In this document: positions 1 to 5,347 of the stretch, piece after piece
Layout of the letters: the number at the start of each line of letters is the position of its first letter
Numbering within the stretch: the stretch's first letter is position 1
Assembly: GCA_012026715.1 (NCBI GenBank)
Contig: VEPB01000299.1
Location: 1-5,621 of the forward strand
From: Methylococcaceae bacterium
GTDB lineage: Bacteria > Pseudomonadota > Gammaproteobacteria > Methylococcales > Methylococcaceae
DNA length: 5,621 nucleotides
Direction: 5' to 3'
Position numbers and translations under genes: made by a program
Notes under the pieces: generated by a model
Seen by the model: only the letters and a program-made list of their open reading frames with translations
Database searches by the model: none
Told to the model about the DNA's origin: nothing

Positions 1-3
1 GGT

Positions 4-285
4 TTAGTGATTTGCGAGTTCTCGGATCCAGCCATTTGCCAGTGCGGCCTCGAGCATGGTGCGGATGTCGTTGGTCAGACCGGTGGCCTGGTACTGTCGT
101 TCCAGTTCTTCGACGATGGCGCCGAGGTTGCGGCTGCCGTCGCACAGTTGCAGGATGGCGGCGGCGGTACCGTTCAGCTCCACCAGCCCTTCCGGGTAGA
201 GGATGACGTGGCGCTGTTGGGCCTCCTCCCACTGCAACCGGTGCAGGGGGGAGAAGGCCAGCGGCTTGTCGGGGTCCAGGCTCAT
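4..285 (-). CDS. pqqD: PqqD, PqqA-binding peptide chaperone for PQQ biosynthesis
   Basis: Encodes 93 residues, the usual size of stand-alone PqqD (about 90). PqqD is a small cytoplasmic winged-helix protein that binds the precursor peptide PqqA and presents it to the radical-SAM enzyme PqqE for the first Glu-Tyr cross-link. Recognisable stretches are RLQWEEAQQRHVILYPEGLV (residues 16-35), then LNGTAAAILQLCDGSR (37-52) and the C-terminal helix ending in NGWIREL (84-90). The start is ATG at 285-283, which overlaps the pqqC stop as ATGA, so translation is probably coupled. The frame stays open far upstream across pqqC, but that part is only a shadow of pqqC. The stop TAA is at 6-4, so the gene is complete. 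pqqE is expected immediately downstream, outside the window. Identity rests on both sequence and operon position. Confidence 0.95.
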   Translation of the reverse strand: MSLDPDKPLAFSPLHRLQWEEAQQRHVILYPEGLVELNGTAAAILQLCDGSRNLGAIVEELERQYQATGLTNDIRTMLEAALANGWIRELANH

Positions 286-1007
286 GGGATGTTGTGGTAA
301 GGGGGCTTGTGGTCGATGTAGGCCAGCCACATGGCATCCAGCATGGTCCACAGGATGTCCAGCTTGAACTGGAGGATGTCCAGGGCGCGTTGCTGCTGCT
401 CGCGGGTCTTGAAATGGTCCAGGGTGATCGCCAGCCCGTGCTCCACGTCGCGGCTGGCCTGGGTCACTCGCTTGCGGAAATAGGCCAGCCCTTCCTGTTC
501 GATCCAGGGATAGCGCTCCGGCCAGCCGGCCAGGCGCTGCTTGTGGATGGTGGGGGCGAACATCTCCGTCAGCGACGAACAGGCCGCTTCCTGCCAGGGG
601 GCGTTGCGGGCGAATTCCACGTAGGCGTCCACCGCGAACTTGACGCCGGGCAGGACGTGCTTCTGCGACCACAGTTCGTCCCGCGGAATGCCCACGGCTA
701 TCCCCAGCCGGGTCCAAGCCTCGATGCCGCCGTCGTCCTCGCCCCAGCCGTCGTGGTCGTGGATGCGCTGGATCCAGATGCGGCGGGTGTCGCGGTCCGG
801 GCAATTGGCCAGGATGTTGGCGTCCTTCACCGGGATCTTGATCTGGTAGTAGAAGCGGTTGGCGACCCAGCCCCGGATCTGTTCCTGGTTCAGCTGGCCG
901 TCCCGCATCAGTTCGTGATAGGGATGGTTGATGTGGTAGAACTTTTCCTTGGCGCGCAGCTGCGCTTCGAATTCTTCCCGGGTCCAGGCTTGTTGTTCTG
1001 CGGTCAT
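282..1007 (-). CDS. pqqC: PqqC, pyrroloquinoline-quinone synthase (cofactorless oxidase)
   Basis: Encodes 241 residues, close to the family length of about 250. PqqC catalyses the last step of PQQ formation, ring closure and eight-electron oxidation of AHQQ with oxygen, without metal or redox cofactor. It belongs to the haem-oxygenase-like all-helical fold. The active-site residues known from Klebsiella PqqC appear at a constant offset of one: H85 (in IHDHDGW), H155 and R158 (in APTIHKQR), Y176, R180 and K215. The motif NRFYYQIKIPVKDA (50-63) is typical. The chosen start is ATG at 1007-1005, with GAGG about five bases upstream. In-frame codons up to 1088 overlap the end of pqqB and lack family similarity. 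pqqB stops 7 bases upstream, and the pqqC stop overlaps the pqqD start by 4 bases, so this is one transcript. All key residues are present and an active enzyme is expected. Confidence 0.97.
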   Translation of the reverse strand: MTAEQQAWTREEFEAQLRAKEKFYHINHPYHELMRDGQLNQEQIRGWVANRFYYQIKIPVKDANILANCPDRDTRRIWIQRIHDHDGWGEDDGGIEAWTRLGIAVGIPRDELWSQKHVLPGVKFAVDAYVEFARNAPWQEAACSSLTEMFAPTIHKQRLAGWPERYPWIEQEGLAYFRKRVTQASRDVEHGLAITLDHFKTREQQQRALDILQFKLDILWTMLDAMWLAYIDHKPPYHNIP

Positions 1008-1014
1008 TGTGCCC

Positions 1015-1926
1015 TCACAAGGTGATTTCCATGCCGTCGAAGGAAACTTCGATGCCGGCGTCGTCGAGCGCTTTTCGCTCGGGCGCATCCTCGTCGAGAA
1101 TTGGGTTGGTATTGTTGATATGAATCAAGATTTTCCGGCCGCTGGTGGCGGAGGCTAGCACCTCGATCATGCCGCCCTCGCCCGACTGGGGCAGGTGGCC
1201 CAGGTCCAGCGCCAGCTTGTCGGCAATACCTGCCTGGCCCATCTCGTCATTGCGCCAGAAGGTGCCGTCCACCAGCACGCAATCGGCCGCGGCCATGGCG
1301 GCCGATACCTGCGGCTCGACGGCGCCCAGGCCCGGCGCGTAGTAGAGTTTCTTGCCGGAGGAAATCTGTTCGACCACCACGCCAATGTTGTCGCCGGGAT
1401 GGGGATCATGGCGGTGGGGCGAATAGGGCGGCGCCTTGCTGATGAGCGCGTGGGCGGTGAAGCGCAGGTCATCGATGCGGGGGATGGTGAAGCTGCTGCC
1501 ATCCAGCGGCAAGGGATGATGGTTCACCTTGCAGTAATGCTCCAGCATGTTGAACAGCGGGAAGCCCGTCGTGAGGTCGCGCCGGACCGGTTCGCTGCAA
1601 TAGATTTCCAGCGGCGCCGTGGATTCCCGCAGCATCAAGAGCCCTGTGGTATGGTCGATCTGGCTGTCGATCAGCAGAATGGCCTTGATGCCGCTGTCGC
1701 GCAGGCTGCGCGGGTGGCTGGCCGGAAAGGCCTCCAGTTGCGAGCGGATATCGGGAGAGGCGTTGAACAGCAGCCAGTTCTCGCCGTCGCTGCTGACCGC
1801 GATGGAGGACTGGGTACGTCGTTGCCCCCGCATGGTGCCGGCGCGGATGCGCTTGCAGTTGTGGCAGTTGCAGTTCCACTGCGGGAAACCGCCTCCGGCC
1901 CCCGAACCCAAGACTCTGATATGCAT
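1015..1926 (-). CDS. pqqB: PqqB, metallo-beta-lactamase-fold hydroxylase of PQQ biosynthesis
   Basis: Encodes 303 residues, matching the family (about 300-310). PqqB has the metallo-beta-lactamase fold and is reported to act as an iron-dependent hydroxylase on the Glu-Tyr derived intermediate, supplying the substrate for PqqC. The N-terminus MHIRVLGSGAGGGFPQWNC is diagnostic. C19, C21 and C24 form the CxCxxC cluster thought to hold a structural zinc. The usual HxHxDH motif is degenerate as DSQIDH (87-92), keeping only D91 and H92, which is normal for PqqB. A late HINNTNPIL motif and the end GMEITL are also typical. The start is ATG at 1926-1924, with AGGG 8 bases upstream. An upstream in-frame ATG at 1959 falls inside the pqqA-pqqB hairpin and would add 11 residues unlike the family. 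The gene follows that hairpin, so its expression may be attenuated relative to pqqA. pqqC begins 7 bases after its stop. Confidence 0.97.
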   Translation of the reverse strand: MHIRVLGSGAGGGFPQWNCNCHNCKRIRAGTMRGQRRTQSSIAVSSDGENWLLFNASPDIRSQLEAFPASHPRSLRDSGIKAILLIDSQIDHTTGLLMLRESTAPLEIYCSEPVRRDLTTGFPLFNMLEHYCKVNHHPLPLDGSSFTIPRIDDLRFTAHALISKAPPYSPHRHDPHPGDNIGVVVEQISSGKKLYYAPGLGAVEPQVSAAMAAADCVLVDGTFWRNDEMGQAGIADKLALDLGHLPQSGEGGMIEVLASATSGRKILIHINNTNPILDEDAPERKALDDAGIEVSFDGMEITL

Positions 1927-1945
1927 GCGTGAAACCCTGGAAATG

Positions 1946-1977
1946 AAAAACGGGGCCACACTGTCGTGTAAGCCCCG
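1946..1977 (-). terminator. Terminator-like hairpin between pqqA and pqqB (partial terminator or attenuator)
   Basis: Read on the minus strand, a 6-bp GC stem CGGGGC/GCCCCG (arms 1977-1972 and 1956-1951) encloses a second 4-bp stem ACAC/GTGT with a GACA loop (about 1969-1958), separated by a small internal loop. It is followed directly by five T residues (1950-1946). This is the form of an intrinsic terminator. It begins 20 bases after the pqqA stop, and the pqqB ribosome-binding site lies only 8 bases beyond the T run. Since pqqBCD have no clear promoter of their own, partial read-through is the likely design, giving excess pqqA message. Greater pqqA than downstream transcript is known from methylotroph pqq operons. 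The structure is seen in the sequence; the function is inferred. Confidence 0.72.
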
Positions 1978-1996
1978 CTTTTCCTTCGAACCCGAA

Positions 1997-2071
1997 TTAA
2001 CGGTTGTAGATGTACATCGTTACTTCGAAGCCGAAACGCAGATCGTTGTAGCTCGGGGTTTCCCACTTCAT
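1997..2071 (-). CDS. pqqA: PqqA, ribosomally made precursor peptide of PQQ
   Basis: A 24-codon gene whose product begins MKWETPSYNDLRF and ends TMYIYNR, matching PqqA peptides (22-29 residues). The Glu and Tyr that are cross-linked and become the PQQ skeleton are E16 and Y20, in the required E-x3-Y spacing (EVTMY). The peptide is the substrate rather than an enzyme: PqqD holds it and PqqE joins the two side chains. Start ATG is at 2071-2069 and stop TAA at 1999-1997. A strong Shine-Dalgarno GGAGG (2084-2080) sits 8 bases before the start, the best in the operon, as fits a substrate needed in quantity. A sigma70-like promoter lies about 60 bases upstream and a terminator-like hairpin follows. 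It is too short for most ORF-length cut-offs and easily missed. Confidence 0.97.
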   Translation of the reverse strand: MKWETPSYNDLRFGFEVTMYIYNR

Positions 2072-2132
2072 ATCGTCTACCTCCAGGGTGTCGTTGTTAA
2101 GGGCGGGTCGCGGCTATTGGACCTCGCGCCGC

Positions 2133-2161
2133 AGTATACGTTTCGCCCCAGTAGGACGCAA
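2133..2161 (-). promoter_or_regulatory. Predicted sigma70-type promoter of the pqq operon
   Basis: On the minus strand, a -35 box TTGCGT (2161-2156) is separated by exactly 17 bases from a -10 box TATACT (2138-2133; five of six consensus positions). Transcription would start near 2126, giving a leader of about 55 bases before pqqA. It lies in the 133-base gap between the moeB-like stop and pqqA, so the pqq genes need not depend on truD-moeB transcription. The -35 matches consensus only in its first three bases, so an activator may be involved. This is a prediction by eye. Confidence 0.5.
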
Positions 2162-2168
2162 CGGGCCG

Positions 2169-2188
2169 GACCGGGAAAAACTCCGGTC
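2169..2188. repeat. Inverted repeat between the moeB-like gene and pqqA
   Basis: A perfect 6-bp inverted repeat, GACCGG (2169-2174) and CCGGTC (2183-2188), spans an 8-base loop that holds a run of five A (plus strand). It starts 17 bases after the moeB-like stop and ends 7 bases upstream of the predicted -35 box of pqqA. No T run follows on either strand, so it is a poor intrinsic terminator. It could be an operator, an RNA-end stabiliser for the truD-moeB message, or chance in GC-rich DNA. A second small inverted pair (CTCTC/GAGAG, 2201-2215) overlaps the moeB-like stop codon. Confidence 0.35.
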
Positions 2189-2204
2189 TCTATCCCCCTA
2201 CTCT

Positions 2205-2981
2205 CTATGGGAGAGAGGACGGCGGAATGCCATCGGATTTGCCGCAGGTCGGACAGCGGGGATTCTTCGGCAGTCGCATCTGGCTCCATTCCATGGTCAG
2301 TGCGTCAAGCAACAGCAACCGGCCCCGCAACGGTTCGCCCAGCCCGGTGATCAGCTTGATCGCCTCCAGCGCCTGCATGCTGCCGACGATGCCGGGGAGG
2401 GGCGCGATGACGCCGGTGCGGACGCAGGTGTCCCCCAGTTCGCCGCCTTCGGAAGCATAGAGGCAGTTGTAGCAGGGACTGCCGGCGATGGCGGGAGTGA
2501 AGGTGGAGATTTGGCCTTCGAAACGGATCACGGCGCCGGAGACCAGCGGTATGCCGGTTCTTACGCTTGCGGTATTGACGGCGAAACGGGTGGCGAAATT
2601 GTCGGAACAATCCAGTACCACGTCGCAGGCGGCGATCTGCTCCTCCAGGTCTTCGCCTTCCAGTTTGCGGTCGAGCGGTTCCAGATGGACGTCGGGATTG
2701 ATCCGGGCCAGGTTACGGCAGGCCGATTCGGTCTTGGCCGTGCCGATATCGTCGCTGCCGTGCAGAATCTGCCGCTGCAAATTGGACAAATCGACCTTGT
2801 CGAAATCGTTGAGTACCAGGGAGCCGACCCCCGCGGCGGCCAGATACAGGGCGGCCGGCGAGCCCAATCCCCCAAGGCCGATGATCAGCACCCGCGCATC
2901 CAGCAGTTTCTGCTGGCCCTCGAAATCCATCTGCGGCAGCATGATCTGCCGGCTGTAACGGAGCAGTTGATGATCATCCAT
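2205..2981 (-). CDS. moeB: MoeB/ThiF-family adenylyltransferase (probable molybdopterin-synthase activating enzyme)
   Basis: Encodes 258 residues, close to E. coli MoeB (249). The family adenylates the C-terminal Gly of a ubiquitin-like sulfur carrier (MoaD or ThiS) using ATP, in the cytoplasm. Visible elements in order: RYSRQIMLP (8-16, arginine for ATP); the Rossmann loop GLGGLGSPAALYLAAAGVG (35-53); DFDKVDLSNLQRQ (59-71); K83; DCSDNFATRF (124-133), with D127 at the catalytic Asp position of MoeB; and a zinc site C170xxC173 plus C243xxC246. C186 corresponds to the conserved crossover-loop Cys used in sulfur transfer by ThiF-type members. There is no C-terminal rhodanese domain. Start ATG 2981-2979 shares one base with the truD stop (TGATG), so the two are probably co-translated. 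No moaD, moaE, thiS or thiG lies in the window, so MoeB versus ThiF is not settled by context; overall similarity looks MoeB-like. Confidence 0.9.
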   Translation of the reverse strand: MDDHQLLRYSRQIMLPQMDFEGQQKLLDARVLIIGLGGLGSPAALYLAAAGVGSLVLNDFDKVDLSNLQRQILHGSDDIGTAKTESACRNLARINPDVHLEPLDRKLEGEDLEEQIAACDVVLDCSDNFATRFAVNTASVRTGIPLVSGAVIRFEGQISTFTPAIAGSPCYNCLYASEGGELGDTCVRTGVIAPLPGIVGSMQALEAIKLITGLGEPLRGRLLLLDALTMEWSQMRLPKNPRCPTCGKSDGIPPSSLP

Positions 2982-4045
2982 CAGTCCAGTTCCCCGGCAA
3001 AATCGATCGCTTCCCGCAGCAGGGTGGTGGCGTAGGCGCCGGCGGGCAGGCTGAAGCTCAGTTCCAACACCGCGTCGTTGAGGGACCAGCGCAGGTCGTT
3101 GGCGATCAGTCGCAAGGGACGGCAGGCAGGTTCCATCGCTTCCGCTTCCAGTCCATCCGCGAATTCGCGGTATTGCCCGGCGACGGCCTGTTCCAGCGCC
3201 AGCGCATCGCCCTGCGCCGGGCTATCGCCCTTGCCCCACAAGGGGCCGCTGGGGTGAATCTGTTGGTCCGCGACCCGCTGCAAAGTGCGTTCGTCCAGGT
3301 CGGCGCTGAAGAAGCTGTGGGAGTCCGGAAACATGAATACGTCGCCGGGAATGGCCTGGTTCCAGTTGCCTGCTTTCACCCGCTGCGCCAGCACCGCATT
3401 GAACAGGAACGAGCGGGCCGCGGAAAGGTAGATGCCGCGGAGGTGTCGGTCGCGCGGGACAAATTCGCCGCGAAACATGGCCAGCGCACTGTCCAGATTG
3501 CCGCCGTTGCGCCCGAACCGCTGGGGACCGAAGTAGTTGGGAACACCATCCGCGGCGATCCGTTGCAGCCGTTCTCCCAAGGCGCCGGCATCGTCTTCCA
3601 GGTCGCGAATCACCAGGTGGAAGCGGTTGCCCCTCAGCGCACCCTTTTTCAGCTTGCGGTCGTTGCGGGTCGCCTCCAGCACGGTGATCGTGTCCGAATT
3701 CAGCCCGGCCCAATCCGGCCCGGCCTTGCCCGGCAACTGGACGCTGAACCACTGCACCGTGACACCGTGGCGGTCCTTCAGCCCCGCATAACTCACCACC
3801 GAGCGCGGCACGCCGGCGAATTTGGCGATTTGGCGAGCCAGAAAGTCGGTGTTTTCACCTTTCTTCTGGATGCGCAGAAAGGCATGTTCGCCGCTTCCGG
3901 ATGGTTCGAATCCCAGGACCTCTTCGACGATGAAGTCTTCCGGTTGAGATTTGATGGTGCCTTTGGCCGGCGCGGTACCGTGGGCGTAGGGGAGGGGGGC
4001 AACGCGTGAACTTGTGGAATCGTCGAAAACGGGAGCGGTTGACAC
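2981..4045 (-). CDS. truD: TruD, tRNA pseudouridine(13) synthase
   Basis: Encodes 354 residues (E. coli TruD 349). TruD converts U13 of certain tRNAs, such as tRNA-Glu, to pseudouridine. Key motifs: LPYAHG (18-23), QPEDFIVEE (34-42), YAGLKDRHGVTVQW (86-99) with the catalytic aspartate D91, RKLKKGALRGNRFHL (130-144) and NYFGPQRFG (170-178). The insertion domain follows in roughly residues 180-320, and the C-terminus is LLREAIDF. The start is GTG at 4045-4043. No other start codon occurs in frame before the conserved LPYAHG, and upstream codons reach a stop at about 4094 without one. No good Shine-Dalgarno is visible, so initiation may be weak. The N-terminus is about 11 residues longer than in E. 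coli. truD often follows ispDF in gammaproteobacteria; here an AT-rich orphan gene lies upstream and a moeB-like gene overlaps downstream. Confidence 0.96.
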   Translation of the reverse strand: MSTAPVFDDSTSSRVAPLPYAHGTAPAKGTIKSQPEDFIVEEVLGFEPSGSGEHAFLRIQKKGENTDFLARQIAKFAGVPRSVVSYAGLKDRHGVTVQWFSVQLPGKAGPDWAGLNSDTITVLEATRNDRKLKKGALRGNRFHLVIRDLEDDAGALGERLQRIAADGVPNYFGPQRFGRNGGNLDSALAMFRGEFVPRDRHLRGIYLSAARSFLFNAVLAQRVKAGNWNQAIPGDVFMFPDSHSFFSADLDERTLQRVADQQIHPSGPLWGKGDSPAQGDALALEQAVAGQYREFADGLEAEAMEPACRPLRLIANDLRWSLNDAVLELSFSLPAGAYATTLLREAIDFAGELD

Positions 4046-4190
4046 AGATTTGGGTATTTGATGAAGGGTTTCGATGGATGGGAGCGAGAGCCCTCAGTAG
4101 AAGGCTAGAATGGGCGCAGCGAATTCCAGCGTTCTCAGATCGGTGGCCGGAGGTCTCCTTGATAACTCCATAAGCCCACAGGGCTAGCCC
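4046..4190. other. Gap upstream of truD with nested short palindromes
   Basis: The 138-base gap between truD and the membrane-protein gene (stop at 4186-4184) holds no supported gene and no convincing promoter. The best reading is a poor minus-strand pair, TTCGCT and TCTACT with a 16-base spacer, about 50-80 bases before truD. At its right end AGCCC-ACA-GGGCT-AGCCC (4173-4190) forms two alternative structures: a 5-bp hairpin with a 3-base loop, and the palindrome GGGCTAGCCC that contains the stop codon of the membrane-protein gene. With no T run, it is at best a weak terminator. Confidence 0.4.
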
Positions 4191-4822
4191 GATTCTCCAG
4201 TGATTAGAACTGAAATGTTGGATAGAGGAAATATTTCGGAATGGCCATTAATCCAGAACGCGCAGTGTGATGATGAGCAAATAATCGGAAAGCCAAGTAT
4301 CTTCTGTTGCGGACTATTTGTCAGCAGGATTTGAGTCATGCGGCTTTTGGAAAATGCAGCTTTTTGGTCAGTAGCCGCCATGGTGCCAAGCCGCTGGGAG
4401 AGAAGCAGAAGGCAGAGTATTGCCATATACAGCATAAGTGCCACAAACAGATATATCGATACAAGCCCTGTCGTTAATACGTAAGGTGGAGTGTCTGAGC
4501 TATCGGTCGGGCTCTGTCTTGGAGTCTTCAATCGCCTGAATTTTCCGTCGATCACAATTTTGGGGAAGACCCATGCGAAAAACCAACAGGCCAGAAAAGC
4601 CAAAAGCGATAGGCCCAAGAGCGGAGCCAGGGTTAGAGCGCCAAGGAGTTCACCAGCCATGAACCCTTTGAATAGCGTTCGATCGAATGAGAGAGGAAAC
4701 ATTGTCTCCTCCAGGCCCCAATATTCTAGCCATGCTATATGGTACCCAAGTCCGTATACGTAGAGACTTCCTGTGGCTAGCGCTATGAAGGCAGGTAGGT
4801 TTTTAATCTCCTTGTTGAGCAT
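4184..4822 (-). CDS. Unrecognised membrane protein, three predicted TM segments, AT-rich gene
   Basis: Encodes 212 residues that I cannot assign to a named family. Three hydrophobic segments are visible: about residues 10-31 (aromatic-rich, with GLGYHIAWLEYWGL at its end), 59-86 and 116-141. A basic, proline-rich loop (88-113, containing KFRRLKTPRQSP) lies between the second and third segments. Residues 142-212 form a probably soluble tail, with a Cys pair C182 and C187 (ICSSSHCAFW) and an end of beta-strand character (IFPLSNISVLIT). By the positive-inside rule the 88-113 loop should be cytoplasmic, placing the tail on the outer side. The start is well fixed: GGAG (4833-4830) lies 7 bases before ATG 4822-4820, and an in-frame TAA is two codons upstream. 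GC is about 48% against 63-70% in sampled neighbouring lines, suggesting acquisition by transfer. A real gene is likely; its function is unknown. Confidence 0.72.
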   Translation of the reverse strand: MLNKEIKNLPAFIALATGSLYVYGLGYHIAWLEYWGLEETMFPLSFDRTLFKGFMAGELLGALTLAPLLGLSLLAFLACWFFAWVFPKIVIDGKFRRLKTPRQSPTDSSDTPPYVLTTGLVSIYLFVALMLYMAILCLLLLSQRLGTMAATDQKAAFSKSRMTQILLTNSPQQKILGFPIICSSSHCAFWINGHSEIFPLSNISVLITGESG

Positions 4823-4966
4823 TTCTTAACTCCGTGAGAGTAACGGCGTCCTTTTTTGATATTTGTTGAGAGCGGCGGTGAGGTGTCCCAGAATAGCGCG
4901 GAGGTCTGGTAGGGTATCACTCCTGATGATGTGTCCTGTTTCTGAGATCGTTCCTTCAATTCGCGG
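4823..4966. other. Gap between the DUF1640-like gene and the membrane-protein gene
   Basis: These 144 bases hold no supported gene. The minus strand has no ATG here. No hairpin with a T run follows the DUF1640-like stop, and no good -35/-10 pair was found for the membrane-protein gene. The best -10-like word is TATTCT on the minus strand, without a matching -35. Base composition is mixed, from 57% GC at 4861-4920 down to 43% at 4921-4980. Confidence 0.4.
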
Positions 4967-5257
4967 TTATTGAAACAGCTTCGCGAGCAACGGAACGACT
5001 TCGGCAACCACGATAGCGCCAAGCATCCAGCGGTTGAGCTTCAAATCGCCATCAAGAGCGGCAAACCGGGCGTCAATCCGTAATTCCACTTCGCGGATAT
5101 CCTGCCGCACCAGTTCCAAATCGCGCTTGCTGGGAAGTTCCGCTTCGCCGGAGGCTTCACGGAACGCATCGGCGACGGCTTCCGCCTGCTGCGGAGGAAA
5201 TCCGGCGGATTCCAACTTGCGGACAAATTTATGAGTGTCGAAGGTGATCGTATTCAT
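4967..5257 (-). CDS. DUF1640-like (CCDC90-type) coiled-coil protein with C-terminal membrane anchor
   Basis: Encodes 96 residues. The N-terminus MNTITFDTHKFVRKLESAGF (1-20) followed by QAEAVADAFREA (24-35) is the hallmark of small bacterial DUF1640-like proteins, related to the CCDC90/MCUR1 coiled-coil family. A charged heptad-like helix runs from about residue 44 to 73, and a hydrophobic C-terminal segment (77-95) suggests a tail anchor, although E86 lies within it. The molecular role of bacterial members is not established; oligomerisation at the inner membrane is the most one can infer. Start ATG 5257-5255 has no Shine-Dalgarno, but a strong promoter ends just 6 bases before it, so a leaderless mRNA is likely. 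GC is about 63%, like the surrounding genes and unlike the next gene downstream. It is transcribed divergently from dnaE2. Confidence 0.85.
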   Translation of the reverse strand: MNTITFDTHKFVRKLESAGFPPQQAEAVADAFREASGEAELPSKRDLELVRQDIREVELRIDARFAALDGDLKLNRWMLGAIVVAEVVPLLAKLFQ

Positions 5258-5263
5258 AATGCC

Positions 5264-5292
5264 AGTCTATGAAGGACAGGGAAGAGTGTCAA
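5264..5292 (-). promoter_or_regulatory. Strong sigma70-type promoter for the DUF1640-like gene, predicting a leaderless mRNA
   Basis: On the minus strand, a perfect -35 TTGACA (5292-5287), a 17-base spacer and a -10 TAGACT (5269-5264; four of six consensus positions) are present. Only six bases (GGCATT) separate the -10 from the ATG at 5257, so the expected transcription start falls on or next to the A of the start codon. This agrees with the absence of a ribosome-binding site. The promoter lies in the 90-base divergent gap shared with dnaE2. Confidence 0.6.
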
Positions 5293-5347
5293 CGAAACAG
5301 TGATTTAGCGTTGTTGCAGCCATCCTGCTGAGGTGCGGGTTCAACCA

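Noticed and set aside
87..1926. Degenerate HxHxDH motif in PqqB considered as a sign of inactivation
   Set aside because: Loss of the first two histidines is normal for PqqB, which is not a classical metallo-beta-lactamase; the Cys cluster and D91-H92 are intact.
2201..2215. CTCTC/GAGAG hairpin at the end of the moeB-like gene
   Set aside because: It is only 5 bp, includes the stop codon in its loop region and has no T run on either strand, so it is not a convincing terminator.
2088..3035. Long plus-strand open frames opposite pqqB, pqqC, the moeB-like gene and truD (up to 315 codons)
   Set aside because: They lie wholly opposite genes with clear family motifs, have low-complexity composition typical of antisense frames in GC-rich DNA, and show no recognisable domains.
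4094..4171. 25-codon minus-strand frame (MELSRRPPATDLR...) upstream of truD
   Set aside because: No Shine-Dalgarno precedes its ATG and nothing in the peptide is recognisable; a frame this short is expected by chance.
4852..4857. Plus-strand T6 run after a CCGT/ACGG stem, resembling a terminator
   Set aside because: The stem is only 4 bp and is separated from the T run, and no plus-strand gene lies upstream to be terminated.
4783..5022. 79-codon minus-strand frame overlapping the DUF1640-like gene and the membrane-protein gene
   Set aside because: It overlaps both better-supported genes out of frame and its product has no recognisable pattern.
5286..5300. SOS-box-like word GTGT-N7-ACAG in the gap upstream of dnaE2
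   Set aside because: The gammaproteobacterial LexA box is CTGT-N8-ACAG. Here the spacer is one base short and the first base is wrong, and the word is explained by the TTGACA box of the divergent promoter.
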